DNA of 64,000 bases from Flavobacterium sp. BFFFF1 (lineage in GTDB: Bacteria; Bacteroidota; Bacteroidia; Flavobacteriales; Flavobacteriaceae), in assembly GCF_002256285.1 (NCBI RefSeq), contig NZ_NKJE01000007.1, positions 84,757 to 148,756 on the forward strand. The letters are read 5' to 3'. Within the stretch, counting starts at the first letter, position 1. Each line of letters opens with the position of its first letter. The position numbers were made by a program, and so were the translations under genes. Under the pieces are notes generated by a model, which saw only the letters and a program-made list of their open reading frames with translations, ran no database searches and had not been told where the DNA came from. Positions 7,949 to 17,307 of the stretch are shown one piece after another.

Positions 7949-10303
7949 TTAATCCACTTCCTTTTTGGCACGTTTCTTCTCAAACGTCAGCACCAACGCC
8001 GGTAGCACCAGTAAATTGGCAAACATCGCGAACAACAAAGTGACCGAAATTAATCCACCCAACGCAATCGTTCCACTGAAGCTCGACAGCGTAAAAATCG
8101 CAAACCCAAAAATCAATACCACCGAAGTATAAAACGTACTGATCCCCGTTTCGCGGATGGCACTAAACACCGATTTCTTGATCCTGCCGTTATTTTGCAT
8201 CAAATCATGCCTGTACTTCGCCATAAACTGGATCGCATTATCCACCGAAATCCCAAATGCAATACTGAATACCAAAATTGTCGACGGCTTTAACGGAATC
8301 CCGAAATAGCCCATCAATCCCGACGTGATGCACAACGGCAAGACATTCGTAATCACCGAAGCGAAAACCATTTTCACAGAACGGAACAAATACGCCATCA
8401 GCAACGCAATGGTAATGATTGCAAAAATCAGCGATTCAATCAGGTTTTCGACCAGGTAAGCCGTTCCTTTCTGGAATACCAACGCCTTTCCGGTCAATGT
8501 CACTTCAAAGTTATCTTTTGGGAAAACCTCAGCGACCTTCTTTTGCAATTTTTTCTCTATCAGCGCCATCTTATCGGTACCTATATCTTTCATAAAAGTC
8601 GTTATCCGAATGTAATGTGCCGTCGAATCCACATAACTTTTCATTAGGTTGTCGCCTTTCCCTTTGCCTTTCATCATGCTTTTCGCATACGTTAGTACAA
8701 ACGCCTGTTCATTTCTATTCGGCAATTGGTAATAGTCAGGATTTCCGTTGTAATAAGTCTGGTTCAGGTATTTGGCAAAATTTACCACGGAAACCGGCTT
8801 GGAAAGTTCGGGAATCCCGGCAATGGTCTGCTGTAATTCTTCCACTTTCTCCAGCGTCTTTGGGTTCACTGCTTTGCCTCTTTTCTGATGAATCATAATC
8901 TCCAGCGGCATTACGCCGTTAAATTCCTTTTCAAAAAACAAAATATCTTTGAAAAACGAAGCTGATTTCGGCATTTCGCCAATCAAGCTTCCTGACACTT
9001 TCATCTGCGATACCCCGATAACACTAAAAACCAAAAGCAATCCATAAATGCTGTAAATCACGGTACGTTTTGTGCGTACGACCCGTTCCACCCAATCCAG
9101 CAGCGACGAAATATAATTTTTACTGAGGTGGTACAAGTGCTTTTCCTTAGGCACCGACATGAAGCTGTACATAATCGGAACCACCATCAACGTCAGCAAA
9201 TACACAGAAATTACATTAATTGAAGTCACGAGTCCAAATTCAAAAAGCAAATCGTTCCCGGTAATCATGAACGTCGCAAAACCAATCGCGGTGGTCATAT
9301 TCGTCATCAACGTAGACACACCGATTTTAGAAATCACCCGTTGCAGGGCCTTCGCCTGATTATTATGAATCTTGATTTCCTGCTGGTATTTGTTGATTAG
9401 GAAGATGCAGTTCGTGATGCCGATAACGATAATCAGCGGCGGTACAATGGCGGTCAGGATGGTGATTTTATAATGAAACAGTCCCAATGTCCCAAATGAC
9501 CAGATGACGCCGAAAAGCAAAATACAGATTGAGATGAATGTCGCGCGGAAAGACCGGAAGAAAAAGAAAAATATCAATGAAACGGTCAGCAAAGCAGCGC
9601 CGATAAACAGCCCGATTTCACCCTTCATGTTTTCAGCGTTAATCGTACGGATATAAGGCATTCCGGAAACACGCAGGTCTATTTTTGTGGCCGTTTCAAA
9701 CCGCTCTATTTTCGGAAGGAGGCTGTCGATGATGAAGGTTTTCCGTTCCGCAGTATTGACAATGCTTTTCTTCAGGTAAATTGCCGACCGTATGCTGCCG
9801 GATTGCTTGTTAAACAACAAGCCTTCGTAAAACGGCAGTCGGTTGAACAGCTCATCCCTGATTTCCGCAAGGTAAGCGGGATCGGCGGTACGCTTTTGGT
9901 CAATCAACGGTACCATTTCAAATTTTGCCGCGACGGTGTCCTTGTGAAGCTTTTTTAAGTCATTTAAAGACACCACCAATTCCACATCGGCGCTTTTTTT
10001 AAGGCTATTCATCAGCTCGTTCCACGCCGAATAGGCGTTTGGCGTAAAAAAAGTTTTGTCTTTAACCCCAATAACCACGAGGTTTCCTTCCTCTCCAAAC
10101 TTATTCAGAAAATCGGCATACTGTTGATTCACAATATGTTTCTTTGGAAGCAGATTTGCCTCCGTATAAGTCATCGCAAGATTTTTACACTGCCATCCCA
10201 GAAAAATAGTAATCACGGCAATAATGCCGAGAATAAAATTCCTGTTCTTTAATATAACGCGGGCAACGGCCTCCCAAAATCCCGGATTAATTCGCTTTTT
10301 CAT
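7949..10303 (-). CDS. RND/MMPL-family membrane transporter
   Basis: This 784-residue protein has the RND-superfamily layout typical of MMPL/HpnN-like exporters. One N-terminal membrane helix (about 22-40) is followed by a large periplasmic loop and five helices, then the same pattern repeated. Segments such as IGITNCIFLINKYQQE and GISVDNAIQFMAKYRHD fit the conserved fourth-helix regions of the two halves (the sterol-sensing-like domain). Such proteins move lipids or hydrophobic compounds using the proton gradient; the substrate cannot be told here. The start chosen is the ATG before KKRINPGFW, because the upstream extension crosses a TACCTTTG promoter element at 10321-10328. No periplasmic adaptor or outer-membrane partner is adjacent. 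Confidence 0.9.
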   Translation of the reverse strand: MKKRINPGFWEAVARVILKNRNFILGIIAVITIFLGWQCKNLAMTYTEANLLPKKHIVNQQYADFLNKFGEEGNLVVIGVKDKTFFTPNAYSAWNELMNSLKKSADVELVVSLNDLKKLHKDTVAAKFEMVPLIDQKRTADPAYLAEIRDELFNRLPFYEGLLFNKQSGSIRSAIYLKKSIVNTAERKTFIIDSLLPKIERFETATKIDLRVSGMPYIRTINAENMKGEIGLFIGAALLTVSLIFFFFFRSFRATFISICILLFGVIWSFGTLGLFHYKITILTAIVPPLIIVIGITNCIFLINKYQQEIKIHNNQAKALQRVISKIGVSTLMTNMTTAIGFATFMITGNDLLFEFGLVTSINVISVYLLTLMVVPIMYSFMSVPKEKHLYHLSKNYISSLLDWVERVVRTKRTVIYSIYGLLLVFSVIGVSQMKVSGSLIGEMPKSASFFKDILFFEKEFNGVMPLEIMIHQKRGKAVNPKTLEKVEELQQTIAGIPELSKPVSVVNFAKYLNQTYYNGNPDYYQLPNRNEQAFVLTYAKSMMKGKGKGDNLMKSYVDSTAHYIRITTFMKDIGTDKMALIEKKLQKKVAEVFPKDNFEVTLTGKALVFQKGTAYLVENLIESLIFAIITIALLMAYLFRSVKMVFASVITNVLPLCITSGLMGYFGIPLKPSTILVFSIAFGISVDNAIQFMAKYRHDLMQNNGRIKKSVFSAIRETGISTFYTSVVLIFGFAIFTLSSFSGTIALGGLISVTLLFAMFANLLVLPALVLTFEKKRAKKEVD

Positions 10304-10320
10304 AGCCTTAAAAATGGTTG

Positions 10321-10328
10321 CAAAGGTA
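10321..10328 (-). promoter_or_regulatory. Promoter -7 element of the RND transporter gene
   Basis: TACCTTTG on the minus strand matches TAnnTTTG, 17 bases before the ATG at 10303, giving a very short leader. Confidence 0.45.
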
Positions 10329-10428
10329 CATAAAACCAATAAATTCCATTTGTAAAAAGCGAAAAATTACCTCACAATATCGCCGGATTTTAAATTTGCA
10401 TTAAATACACAAAAACGGATATAATTTA

Positions 10429-10456
10429 TATATTTGGTTTCGCATATTTGCGGAAC
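10429..10456 (+). promoter_or_regulatory. Promoter and inverted repeat before the antiporter gene
   Basis: TATATTTG (10429-10436) matches the -7 consensus. It is followed at once by GTTTCGC/GCGGAAC (10437-10456), a near-perfect 7-bp inverted repeat with a 6-base loop. The repeat sits where transcription should begin, so it could be an operator or a leader hairpin. Confidence 0.4.
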
Positions 10457-10518
10457 TCAATGCGGCAACGCTGAGCCGAAAGCAATTAAATTTTCTACTG
10501 CCCAAACCCAACCAGACT

Positions 10519-12786
10519 ATGAGGAATTTGAAAAACTCACTTTTTTACATCTTTACCATTTCCGGTTTTTCCGCGCTCATCTATTGGATTATTACACAAG
10601 GCAAACAGCTTGAAGCCGGACGCAGTATTGTTGTGAAAACGGGAAAGGGCCAATGGAATGAATTTCTGGGTTCGATGACCCACAACCTGCAGGAATCTTT
10701 GGCGATATTGTTGTTGCAAATCCTTTCGATCATTTTAGTGGCGCGCGTATTTGGCTGGTTTTTCCGGAAAATCGGGCAACAGTCTGTCGTCGGTGAAATG
10801 GTGGCGGGAATCGTGCTGGGGCCGTCATTGCTCGGTTTGTATTTCCCTGAATTTTCGAATACACTTTTCCCTGCAGAGTCATTGGGCAACCTGAAACTAT
10901 TCAGCCAGCTCGGATTGATTTTCTTCATGTTCGTAATCGGTATGGAACTTGACCTTAAGGCTTTAAAAAATAAGGCTAACGATGCGGTAGTCATCAGCCA
11001 TGCCAGCATCATCTTCCCATTTGCACTGGGTACCGGCCTTGGGTATTTCATCTACAAACAATTTGCCCCTCCGGGCGTAGAGTTCCTTTCGTTTGCCTTA
11101 TTTATTGGGATTTCAATGAGCATCACTGCATTTCCGGTGCTGGCGCGTATTGTACAGGAACGCGGTATCCATCGGACAAAGCTCGGCACTATTGTCATTA
11201 CCTGTGCCGCAGCCGATGACATCACCGCCTGGTGTATCCTTGCTACCGTTATTGCCATTGTAAAAGCTGGTTCGATTGTGAGTTCACTGTACGTCATTGG
11301 CCTTGCTATCGCTTATGTATTCCTGATGCTGAATGTCGTCAGGCCATTTTTAGCGAAAGTTGGCGAGCTGAAAAATTCACGCCAAAGCCTCAGCAAACCG
11401 GTGGTTGCGATTTTTTTCCTGACGCTCATTATTTCGGCTTACACAACGGAAATTATCGGAATCCACGCGCTTTTTGGCGCTTTCATGGCGGGTGCCATCA
11501 TGCCTGATAACACAAAGTTCAGGAGCATTATCATTGACAAGGTAGAAGATTTGTCAGTGATTGTCCTGCTTCCGCTGTTTTTCGTTTTTACCGGATTACG
11601 GACAAAAATCGGCCTGATTGACAGCCCGGAAATGTGGAAAATTACCGGCATCATTATCGTAGTGGCGGTAGCCGGAAAGTTTCTTGGAAGTGCTATTGCT
11701 GCAAAGTTTGTAGGCCAGAGCTGGCGCGACAGCCTTACCATCGGGGCGTTGATGAACACCCGCGGGTTGATGGAACTCATTGTGCTTAATATAGGCAAGG
11801 ACCTTGGGGTGCTGGACGACCGGATTTTTGCAATGCTCGTCATCATGGCCCTGGTTACCACATTCATGACGGGTCCCGCCCTGGATCTGATCAACTACAT
11901 CTTTAAAACCAAAGACGAGATTATTCCCGAAGAAGTCAAGTCAGACTCGAAATACAAAGTACTGATCTCTTTTGGGAATTCAGAACGCGGCAAAGCATTG
12001 CTTCGTCTTGCAAACAGTTTCGTCAGGAAAACCGGCGATGATACTATCGTGACCGCGATGCATCTGACGCTCAGCAACGAGCTGCACACTTTCAATCTTG
12101 AGGAACAGGAAAAGAAAAGCTTTGCACCCATAATCCATGAATCTAACGAACTCGGACAAAAGATACTTACACTATTCAAAGCGTCGAATGACATCGACAG
12201 CGACATTGTAGAAATTGCAAACCAAGGCGAATACGATCTGTTGCTCGTCGGCCTCGGTCATTCTATTTTTGAAGGCACGCTGTTGGGAAAAGTATTGGGG
12301 TACACAACCCGAATCATCAACCCTGACCGGCTTTTGGATAAATTTACAGGAAAAGAAGGCCTTTTTGAGAATTCGCCATTTGATGAACGTACGAGGCAGA
12401 TCATTGCGAAAAGCAAGATGCCGGTTGGGGTCTTGGTAGACAAAAATCTTGAAAAGCTCCAAAGCGCCTTCATGCCGATCTTCACAGCGGAAGATGCATT
12501 CCTTCTCGATTATGCCCAACGGCTTATCGTAAACAACGATACAAAAATCACGTTGATGGATCCGAACAATGCCATCCGCGACAACAAGGAAATCTACGGT
12601 AAAATCGATGAAATCGAGAAAGGAAAGCCAAACTTTGTTTCGATGCAGGAAGATCGTGTCATGAAAAAAGACTTTCTCGAAAAACAGGACATCATGATCA
12701 TCAGCCTAGAAAGCTGGAAGAAACTGGTAAACTCCCAAAGTACGTGGCTGAGTAACATTCCTTCTGTGTTAATCATTAAACCGTAG
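10519..12786 (+). CDS. CPA2-family cation:proton antiporter with USP-like C-terminal region
   Basis: This 755-residue protein starts with one hydrophobic segment (about 8-24), then a monovalent cation:proton antiporter core of some 12 helices (about 65-460). Recognisable segments are GEMVAGIVLGPSLLG, GLIFFMFVIGMELD, SMSITAFPVLARI, AADDITAW and MNTRGLMELIVLN. The adjacent aspartates in AADD are in the ion-binding position of this family. After residue 475 a cytoplasmic region of two universal-stress-like folds follows (KYKVLISFGNSERGKALL onward). That region probably regulates transport. It exchanges Na+ or K+ for protons at the inner membrane; ion specificity is uncertain. The SMR gene begins 2 bp after its stop, so the two are coupled. 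Confidence 0.92.
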   Translation: MRNLKNSLFYIFTISGFSALIYWIITQGKQLEAGRSIVVKTGKGQWNEFLGSMTHNLQESLAILLLQILSIILVARVFGWFFRKIGQQSVVGEMVAGIVLGPSLLGLYFPEFSNTLFPAESLGNLKLFSQLGLIFFMFVIGMELDLKALKNKANDAVVISHASIIFPFALGTGLGYFIYKQFAPPGVEFLSFALFIGISMSITAFPVLARIVQERGIHRTKLGTIVITCAAADDITAWCILATVIAIVKAGSIVSSLYVIGLAIAYVFLMLNVVRPFLAKVGELKNSRQSLSKPVVAIFFLTLIISAYTTEIIGIHALFGAFMAGAIMPDNTKFRSIIIDKVEDLSVIVLLPLFFVFTGLRTKIGLIDSPEMWKITGIIIVVAVAGKFLGSAIAAKFVGQSWRDSLTIGALMNTRGLMELIVLNIGKDLGVLDDRIFAMLVIMALVTTFMTGPALDLINYIFKTKDEIIPEEVKSDSKYKVLISFGNSERGKALLRLANSFVRKTGDDTIVTAMHLTLSNELHTFNLEEQEKKSFAPIIHESNELGQKILTLFKASNDIDSDIVEIANQGEYDLLLVGLGHSIFEGTLLGKVLGYTTRIINPDRLLDKFTGKEGLFENSPFDERTRQIIAKSKMPVGVLVDKNLEKLQSAFMPIFTAEDAFLLDYAQRLIVNNDTKITLMDPNNAIRDNKEIYGKIDEIEKGKPNFVSMQEDRVMKKDFLEKQDIMIISLESWKKLVNSQSTWLSNIPSVLIIKP

Positions 12787-12788
12787 CC

Positions 12789-13118
12789 ATGGCTTGGATT
12801 TTACTGATCATAGGCGGCCTGTTTGAGGTAGGTTTTGCTACCTGCTTAGGCAAAGCTAAAGAAACAACCGGAATGACCTCCCATGCATGGCTTGTAGGCT
12901 TCCTGGCGTGCCTCGCTATCAGTATGCTGCTCTTATACAAGGCATCTCAGTCATTGCCCATTGGAACGGCGTATGCAGTTTGGACTGGAATTGGCGCCGT
13001 TGGGACTGTTTTGGTGGGGATTTTGCTATTCCGGGAACCCGCAGAATTCTGGCGCATCTTCTTCATCACCACGTTGATCGCATCGATCGTCGGATTGAAA
13101 ATCGTATCGACCCACTAA
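12789..13118 (+). CDS. SMR-family small exporter, SugE/Gdx type
   Basis: The 109-residue protein has four membrane helices and the SMR hallmarks GLFEVGFATCLGKA with Glu13, and GTAYAVWTGIGAVGTV near residues 58-73. The wording of that second motif is closest to the SugE/Gdx subgroup, whose characterised members export guanidinium. The residues after Glu13 differ from Escherichia coli Gdx, so specificity is not certain. It is translated directly after the antiporter and its stop overlaps the convergent DUF5686 gene by four bases. SMR proteins work as dual-topology dimers; no second SMR gene is nearby, which fits a homodimer. Confidence 0.88.
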   Translation: MAWILLIIGGLFEVGFATCLGKAKETTGMTSHAWLVGFLACLAISMLLLYKASQSLPIGTAYAVWTGIGAVGTVLVGILLFREPAEFWRIFFITTLIASIVGLKIVSTH

Positions 13119-15607
13119 ATCCCTAAATCCAGAATAAAACTGAGTTTTATAGAAATGTTGTCTTCAAATCGTGGCAACTGGTTGGGACCATAACGATAAA
13201 ATCCGGACAGTCCAAAACCTTTAAATATTTGATTCAGCTCGATCCCTGATTCAAAATATCCCCTGTCAAGCGTTTTATAAGCAATTCCGAGATGCTGCTC
13301 CGGACGTTCCAGATTTCCCCAGGCCATTCGGGATACCAGTACCAATGAGGGCTTTACCTTTTTAAACAACATCACGCGCTTGAATCCGTGTTTCAGCTGA
13401 AAAAAAACATATTGGCTGGAGAAAAACTCATTAAAATACATCGTCTCGAAGCTGTTTTTACCCGCCAATGTTAGCCGCTGGAGCACTTTATCCTTGGTAA
13501 GGCTGTTCGGAGAGGTGTTATACAAATGTGTCAATGGGATGTCGCCAAATGCATAACCGGCTTCGACAAAAACCGCGGTCTTTTGCCCGGAAAGGTACTT
13601 TTTCTGGTATTCTGTCCGGAAATCGATTTTCCCGAAATTAAAATCATTGTCTAAAACTCCAGGCAGCGATTTGGTAAACTGAAACGTAAACTTTGGATAG
13701 CGTTTTTCGATCTCGATTCTACCTGTGGGTGTCTGCATATAATCGCTAAAGGGATTCCACTGCAGCGAAACCATCGCAGTGGTCATATTATACGCCGCGT
13801 AATCCTTGCCATCGACGCGATATACGTAATCAAACTTCGGTTCCACTACACTTCTTGACAATTGCCAGATGCTTTCCGTTTTCGGGATGATTTTGGTTTC
13901 AATAAATCCGCGCCAGGTCTGGTGCGTATAAAAAGTACTTAAGTTGATGGGGCGTGGGTCATACAATTTGAAAACACGCTTGTCAATGGCAAATGAGGTA
14001 CTTGCAATCTCCCTGAGATCATCGGTATATCCACCGCCAATCCATGAATTCGAGAACTTCCCGACCCGTACCGCACCGCCCAGATTGTATTTAAAGTTAC
14101 CGTCTTTTGTTCCATAAGCAGTATAACCCTCAATACGGTATTTTTCAGAAAAACGCTCGTTTGTAATCCCTCCCGCACCCAGACGAAAACCCTCATAGTT
14201 ATTGTAGCTAAGCAAATAGCGCAAATCCAGGTCGACCGGACCAATTGGAATATACCCATTGATCAACTTCCGGCCAATCCTGAGCTTCTTCTCGACTTGC
14301 TCCTTTTTAGCAAGGCTATCCAGGCCGACATATGTTTTTCTGCTTCGTGAATCAAGGCTGTCTTTGCGGAACGTGTTCCAAAAGGACTCATCCCTGCGAA
14401 TGGCGTCATCTTTCACTTCCATCGCAATAGACGATTTCCTGATAATCAATGGCTGGTTGTATTCCCGATTAAAATACCAGGACCTGGAGAGCAGGTAGGT
14501 AAAATCTGAAGATTGCTTCTTGGGGCGGGGGTTTTTATCGTCGGCATCAAATTTAAAGGTCTCCCCGAGGATTTTGATATCCTCATCGTTTTTGCCTTTA
14601 ACAATCTTGAATTCTTTCTCTGTAGGAAACCAGATGCCCTGCTCCGGAATATACTCAAACGAATGTGTCGCCGTAACGTCAAGCACGGTCTTCAGTCGCA
14701 TGACGGCTTTGGCGACGGCATAGTGCTGCGTGTCGATATAAAGCAGGCCCTGCAATCCTGTTTTGCGGTATTTCCGTTTCGGAAAAAAATAAACGACATA
14801 GGTTTCGCGCCCGCCTACTTGCACTGTATCCAGCAAATGATAATAATAATCTGAAAAAGCATCGTTGGAAATCGGACTGCTGTATTTGGTTTCAAAAAGT
14901 TCATACTTGCTGTCATAAACAGAAAATGACTGTAGATTAAACGAAACCACTTCATATATTGGTTTGTCAAATCCTGACATTCTGATCCCGCGCACCGTCT
15001 CCTTAAGTTTTCGTTCCTTAAATTGAAAATCAGACACTTTCTCCATCTGAAAAAGATGCTGCGAACTGATTAATTTCTTGAAACGGAACGCCGATGAATC
15101 GGCCTTTGCAACCTGTGAACCATCACTTTTTTTTATAAAGACAGAATCAATGCTGCCGTCAATCGAATCGGGATTCGCTGTAACAATCAGCTTGTTGTAC
15201 GCTTTAAATTGAAAAGTCTGCAATTTTCTTTGAGGGTCATTTTGCTTTTTTAACGAGATGGCCTTCCGGATAATTTCATATGCTGGATCCTCTTTCTTTG
15301 GAAGGACAACAGTTTCAAGGTTTTTTACTTCGGGGGTCAGCAGGATTGTGATGAATTTTGAGTTTTTTACCTTCAACTCCTTTTTTTGGTAACCGATGTA
15401 AGAGACGGTCAATGCTTCAACGGTCATCGCACTGTCAAAACTGAACTTTCCATCAATATCTGCAATCTGATTCGTCCCGTAACCATCGACAACCGTGGCA
15501 AAAGGTAAAGGCTCGCCCGTAACTGCGTCCTTTACCACGCCGTTCACGTGATGCTGCGCCGAAGAACAGAGCGAAAAAAACAACAAGAGCCAGGCGGCTG
15601 TCCTCAT
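13115..15607 (-). CDS. DUF5686 outer-membrane protein with carboxypeptidase-regulatory-like N terminus
   Basis: The product has about 830 residues. A signal peptide (1-18, ending CSSA) precedes a CarboxypepD_reg-like beta sandwich (about 20-100; VNGVVKDAVTGEPLPFATV, GKFSFDS, VSYIGYQKKEL). A long domain typical of the DUF5686 family follows, ending in beta-strand-rich sequence with a terminal hydrophobic strand, LSFILDLGI. I start it at the ATG before RTAAWLL, which gives a clean signal peptide; the longer frame would need a TTG start. It is probably in the outer membrane, where the N-terminal fold resembles that of SusC-like transporters, but no function is established. The frr terminator separates it from frr. 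Confidence 0.85.
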   Translation of the reverse strand: MRTAAWLLLFFSLCSSAQHHVNGVVKDAVTGEPLPFATVVDGYGTNQIADIDGKFSFDSAMTVEALTVSYIGYQKKELKVKNSKFITILLTPEVKNLETVVLPKKEDPAYEIIRKAISLKKQNDPQRKLQTFQFKAYNKLIVTANPDSIDGSIDSVFIKKSDGSQVAKADSSAFRFKKLISSQHLFQMEKVSDFQFKERKLKETVRGIRMSGFDKPIYEVVSFNLQSFSVYDSKYELFETKYSSPISNDAFSDYYYHLLDTVQVGGRETYVVYFFPKRKYRKTGLQGLLYIDTQHYAVAKAVMRLKTVLDVTATHSFEYIPEQGIWFPTEKEFKIVKGKNDEDIKILGETFKFDADDKNPRPKKQSSDFTYLLSRSWYFNREYNQPLIIRKSSIAMEVKDDAIRRDESFWNTFRKDSLDSRSRKTYVGLDSLAKKEQVEKKLRIGRKLINGYIPIGPVDLDLRYLLSYNNYEGFRLGAGGITNERFSEKYRIEGYTAYGTKDGNFKYNLGGAVRVGKFSNSWIGGGYTDDLREIASTSFAIDKRVFKLYDPRPINLSTFYTHQTWRGFIETKIIPKTESIWQLSRSVVEPKFDYVYRVDGKDYAAYNMTTAMVSLQWNPFSDYMQTPTGRIEIEKRYPKFTFQFTKSLPGVLDNDFNFGKIDFRTEYQKKYLSGQKTAVFVEAGYAFGDIPLTHLYNTSPNSLTKDKVLQRLTLAGKNSFETMYFNEFFSSQYVFFQLKHGFKRVMLFKKVKPSLVLVSRMAWGNLERPEQHLGIAYKTLDRGYFESGIELNQIFKGFGLSGFYRYGPNQLPRFEDNISIKLSFILDLGI

Positions 15608-15649
15608 CTTATAGAATTGAAAGTAGTGCAAGTTACGATTCTACCAAAT

Positions 15650-15686
15650 AAAAAATCCGCCCCGTATTTAAACGGAGCGGATTTTA
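15650..15686 (-). terminator. Terminator after frr
   Basis: On the minus strand AAAATCCGC pairs with GCGGATTTT, and an inner CCGT/ACGG pair extends the stem around the loop TTTAAA. It is followed by a T-rich tract. It lies 17 bp after the frr stop codon. Confidence 0.8.
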
Positions 15687-15702
15687 TCAATTTTTTATGA
15701 TT

Positions 15703-16266
15703 TTAGACTTTCATGATTTCAGCCTCTTTTGTGGCGAGGTGCTCGTCTACCTTTTTGATGTAGGCATTCGTCAGGTTTTGGACTTCTTCTTCCGCTGTTT
15801 TGCAAACGTCCTCCGAAGTACCTTCCTTTTCAAGTTTTTTAATATCGGTATTGGCGTCCTTTCTGGCATTCCTGATGCTGATTTTAGCATCCTCTGCTTC
15901 CACTTTAGCTTGTTTCACCAAATCGCGGCGGCGTTCTTCCGTCAACGGCGGTACAGAAATAATGATCAAATCCCCATTATTCATTGGGTTAAAACCGATA
16001 TTTGCCACCATAATCGCCTTTTCAATCGGTTGCAGCATATTGCGTTCCCATGGTTGGATCGTAATGGTCCTTGCGTCAGGCACATTGACGTTGGCAACCT
16101 GGGACAATGGCGTTGCAGAGCCATAATAGTCAACAAATACACCGCCAAGCATGGCAGGACTGGCCTTCCCTGCACGGATGTTCAGGAATTCCTTTTCAAG
16201 GTGCGCAATAGAACCCGACATGGATTCCTTAGTACTGTCTAAAATAAAGTCAATCTCTTCGTTCAT
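15703..16266 (-). CDS. frr: Ribosome recycling factor
   Basis: This 187-residue protein matches ribosome recycling factor over its full length: SMSGSIAHLEKEFLNIRAGKASP at 16-38, YYGSATPLSQVANV, RTITIQPWERNM, and the late PPLTEERRRDLVKQAKVEAEDAKISIRN. With EF-G it splits post-termination ribosomes. It follows pyrH by 34 bp on the same strand, the widespread pyrH-frr order, and ends at a strong terminator. Confidence 0.98.
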   Translation of the reverse strand: MNEEIDFILDSTKESMSGSIAHLEKEFLNIRAGKASPAMLGGVFVDYYGSATPLSQVANVNVPDARTITIQPWERNMLQPIEKAIMVANIGFNPMNNGDLIIISVPPLTEERRRDLVKQAKVEAEDAKISIRNARKDANTDIKKLEKEGTSEDVCKTAEEEVQNLTNAYIKKVDEHLATKEAEIMKV

Positions 16267-16300
16267 TTCTTTAGATTTTCAGCGTTTTTATTATCTGATG

Positions 16301-17008
16301 TTATACGTTTACTTCTGTTCCAATGTTTTCGCCCTGGCAAATCTTTAAAAGATTGCCTCTTGTGTTCATGTCAAACACAACAATGGGAAGTTTATTTTCC
16401 TGGCTTAACGTGAATGCCGTCGTATCCATCACATTCAGCCCTTTTTTCAACACGTCTTCAAACGAGATGTAATCAAACTTTGTCGCATCCGGATTCTTTT
16501 CAGGGTCTGCGGTATAAATCCCATCGACACGCGTGCCTTTAAGGATGACATCGGCGTGGATTTCAACACCGCGTAAAACGGCAGCAGTATCAGTCGTAAA
16601 ATACGGATTTCCGGTACCGGCTCCAAAGATTACGATTCTGCCTTTTTCAAGATGGCGTACCGCCCTTCTTTTGATATACGGCTCTGCGATTGCTTCAATC
16701 TTTAACGCCGTCTGCAAACGGGTCAGCATGCCTTTGTCTTCCAGCGCGCCTTGTAAAGCCATACCGTTGATAACAGTGGCCAGCATTCCCATATAATCGC
16801 CCTGCACGCGGTCCATACCGTTGCTGGCACCGGCTACACCCCTGAAAATATTGCCCCCTCCGATAACAATTGCGATCTCGACGCCCGCATCGTGGATGGT
16901 TTTGATGTCTTCGGCGTATTCCGCTAATCTTGCCGGATCTATGCCGTACTGACGCTCTCCCATTAAGGCTTCACCGCTTAATTTCAGAAGGATTCTTTTA
17001 AATTTCAT
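16301..17008 (-). CDS. pyrH: UMP kinase
   Basis: This 235-residue bacterial UMP kinase (amino acid kinase fold) starts [17 protein letters not shown]. It has the nucleotide-binding stretch [13 protein letters not shown], then [17 protein letters not shown] and the late [24 protein letters not shown]. It phosphorylates UMP to UDP in pyrimidine synthesis. I use the internal ATG because the upstream codons are not part of the family. A TATATTTG element at 17108-17115 would give a leader of about 93 bases. It forms an operon with frr. Confidence 0.97.
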   Translation of the reverse strand: MKFKRILLKLSGEALMGERQYGIDPARLAEYAEDIKTIHDAGVEIAIVIGGGNIFRGVAGASNGMDRVQGDYMGMLATVINGMALQGALEDKGMLTRLQTALKIEAIAEPYIKRRAVRHLEKGRIVIFGAGTGNPYFTTDTAAVLRGVEIHADVILKGTRVDGIYTADPEKNPDATKFDYISFEDVLKKGLNVMDTTAFTLSQENKLPIVVFDMNTRGNLLKICQGENIGTEVNV

Positions 17009-17107
17009 TCGTTGAATATGTTTTAAAACACACATAGAAGTGGCTCCGCTTGTTCAATGCCGCCTGGGCAGCAGGGCTTATTTCATGTAGTATTTCGTTG
17101 AGTTGTG

Positions 17108-17115
17108 CAAATATA
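17108..17115 (-). promoter_or_regulatory. Promoter -7 element of pyrH-frr
   Basis: TATATTTG on the minus strand is an exact TAnnTTTG match upstream of pyrH; no -33 TTG is visible at the expected spacing. Confidence 0.4.
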
Positions 17116-17193
17116 GACATATTCTTATGATTTGGAAATTTGGGGATTTGGAAATTTCAACAGGCTACAGGATTTCCAAAAGACTGCAAAACG

Positions 17194-17285
17194 CCAGCCC
17201 ATCCCGAAGCTTCGGGAGAGGCGCTTATCCTTTTATTTCTTTCTTAAAAAATAAAAGATAGTCGCGCACAGCCGGAATATGCTCC
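17194..17285 (+). repeat. Dispersed structured element, copy B
   Basis: It starts CCAGCCC and ends GCCGGAATATGCTCC, variants of the shared outer blocks. It contains a perfect 14-bp palindrome (17203-17216) in the 5' arm. The inner stem pairs TATC, a bulged C and TTTTATTT with AAATAAAAGATA. It lies between the divergent pyrH and thioredoxin-like genes, ending 22 bases before the latter. Confidence 0.7.
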
Positions 17286-17295
17286 AAAAAAAAAT

Positions 17296-17303
17296 TAATT
17301 TTG
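17296..17303 (+). promoter_or_regulatory. Possible promoter -7 element abutting the start codon
   Basis: TAATTTTG matches TAnnTTTG but ends only 4 bases before the ATG at 17308. If used, the transcript would be leaderless or nearly so. Confidence 0.3.
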
Positions 17304-17307
17304 ACGC

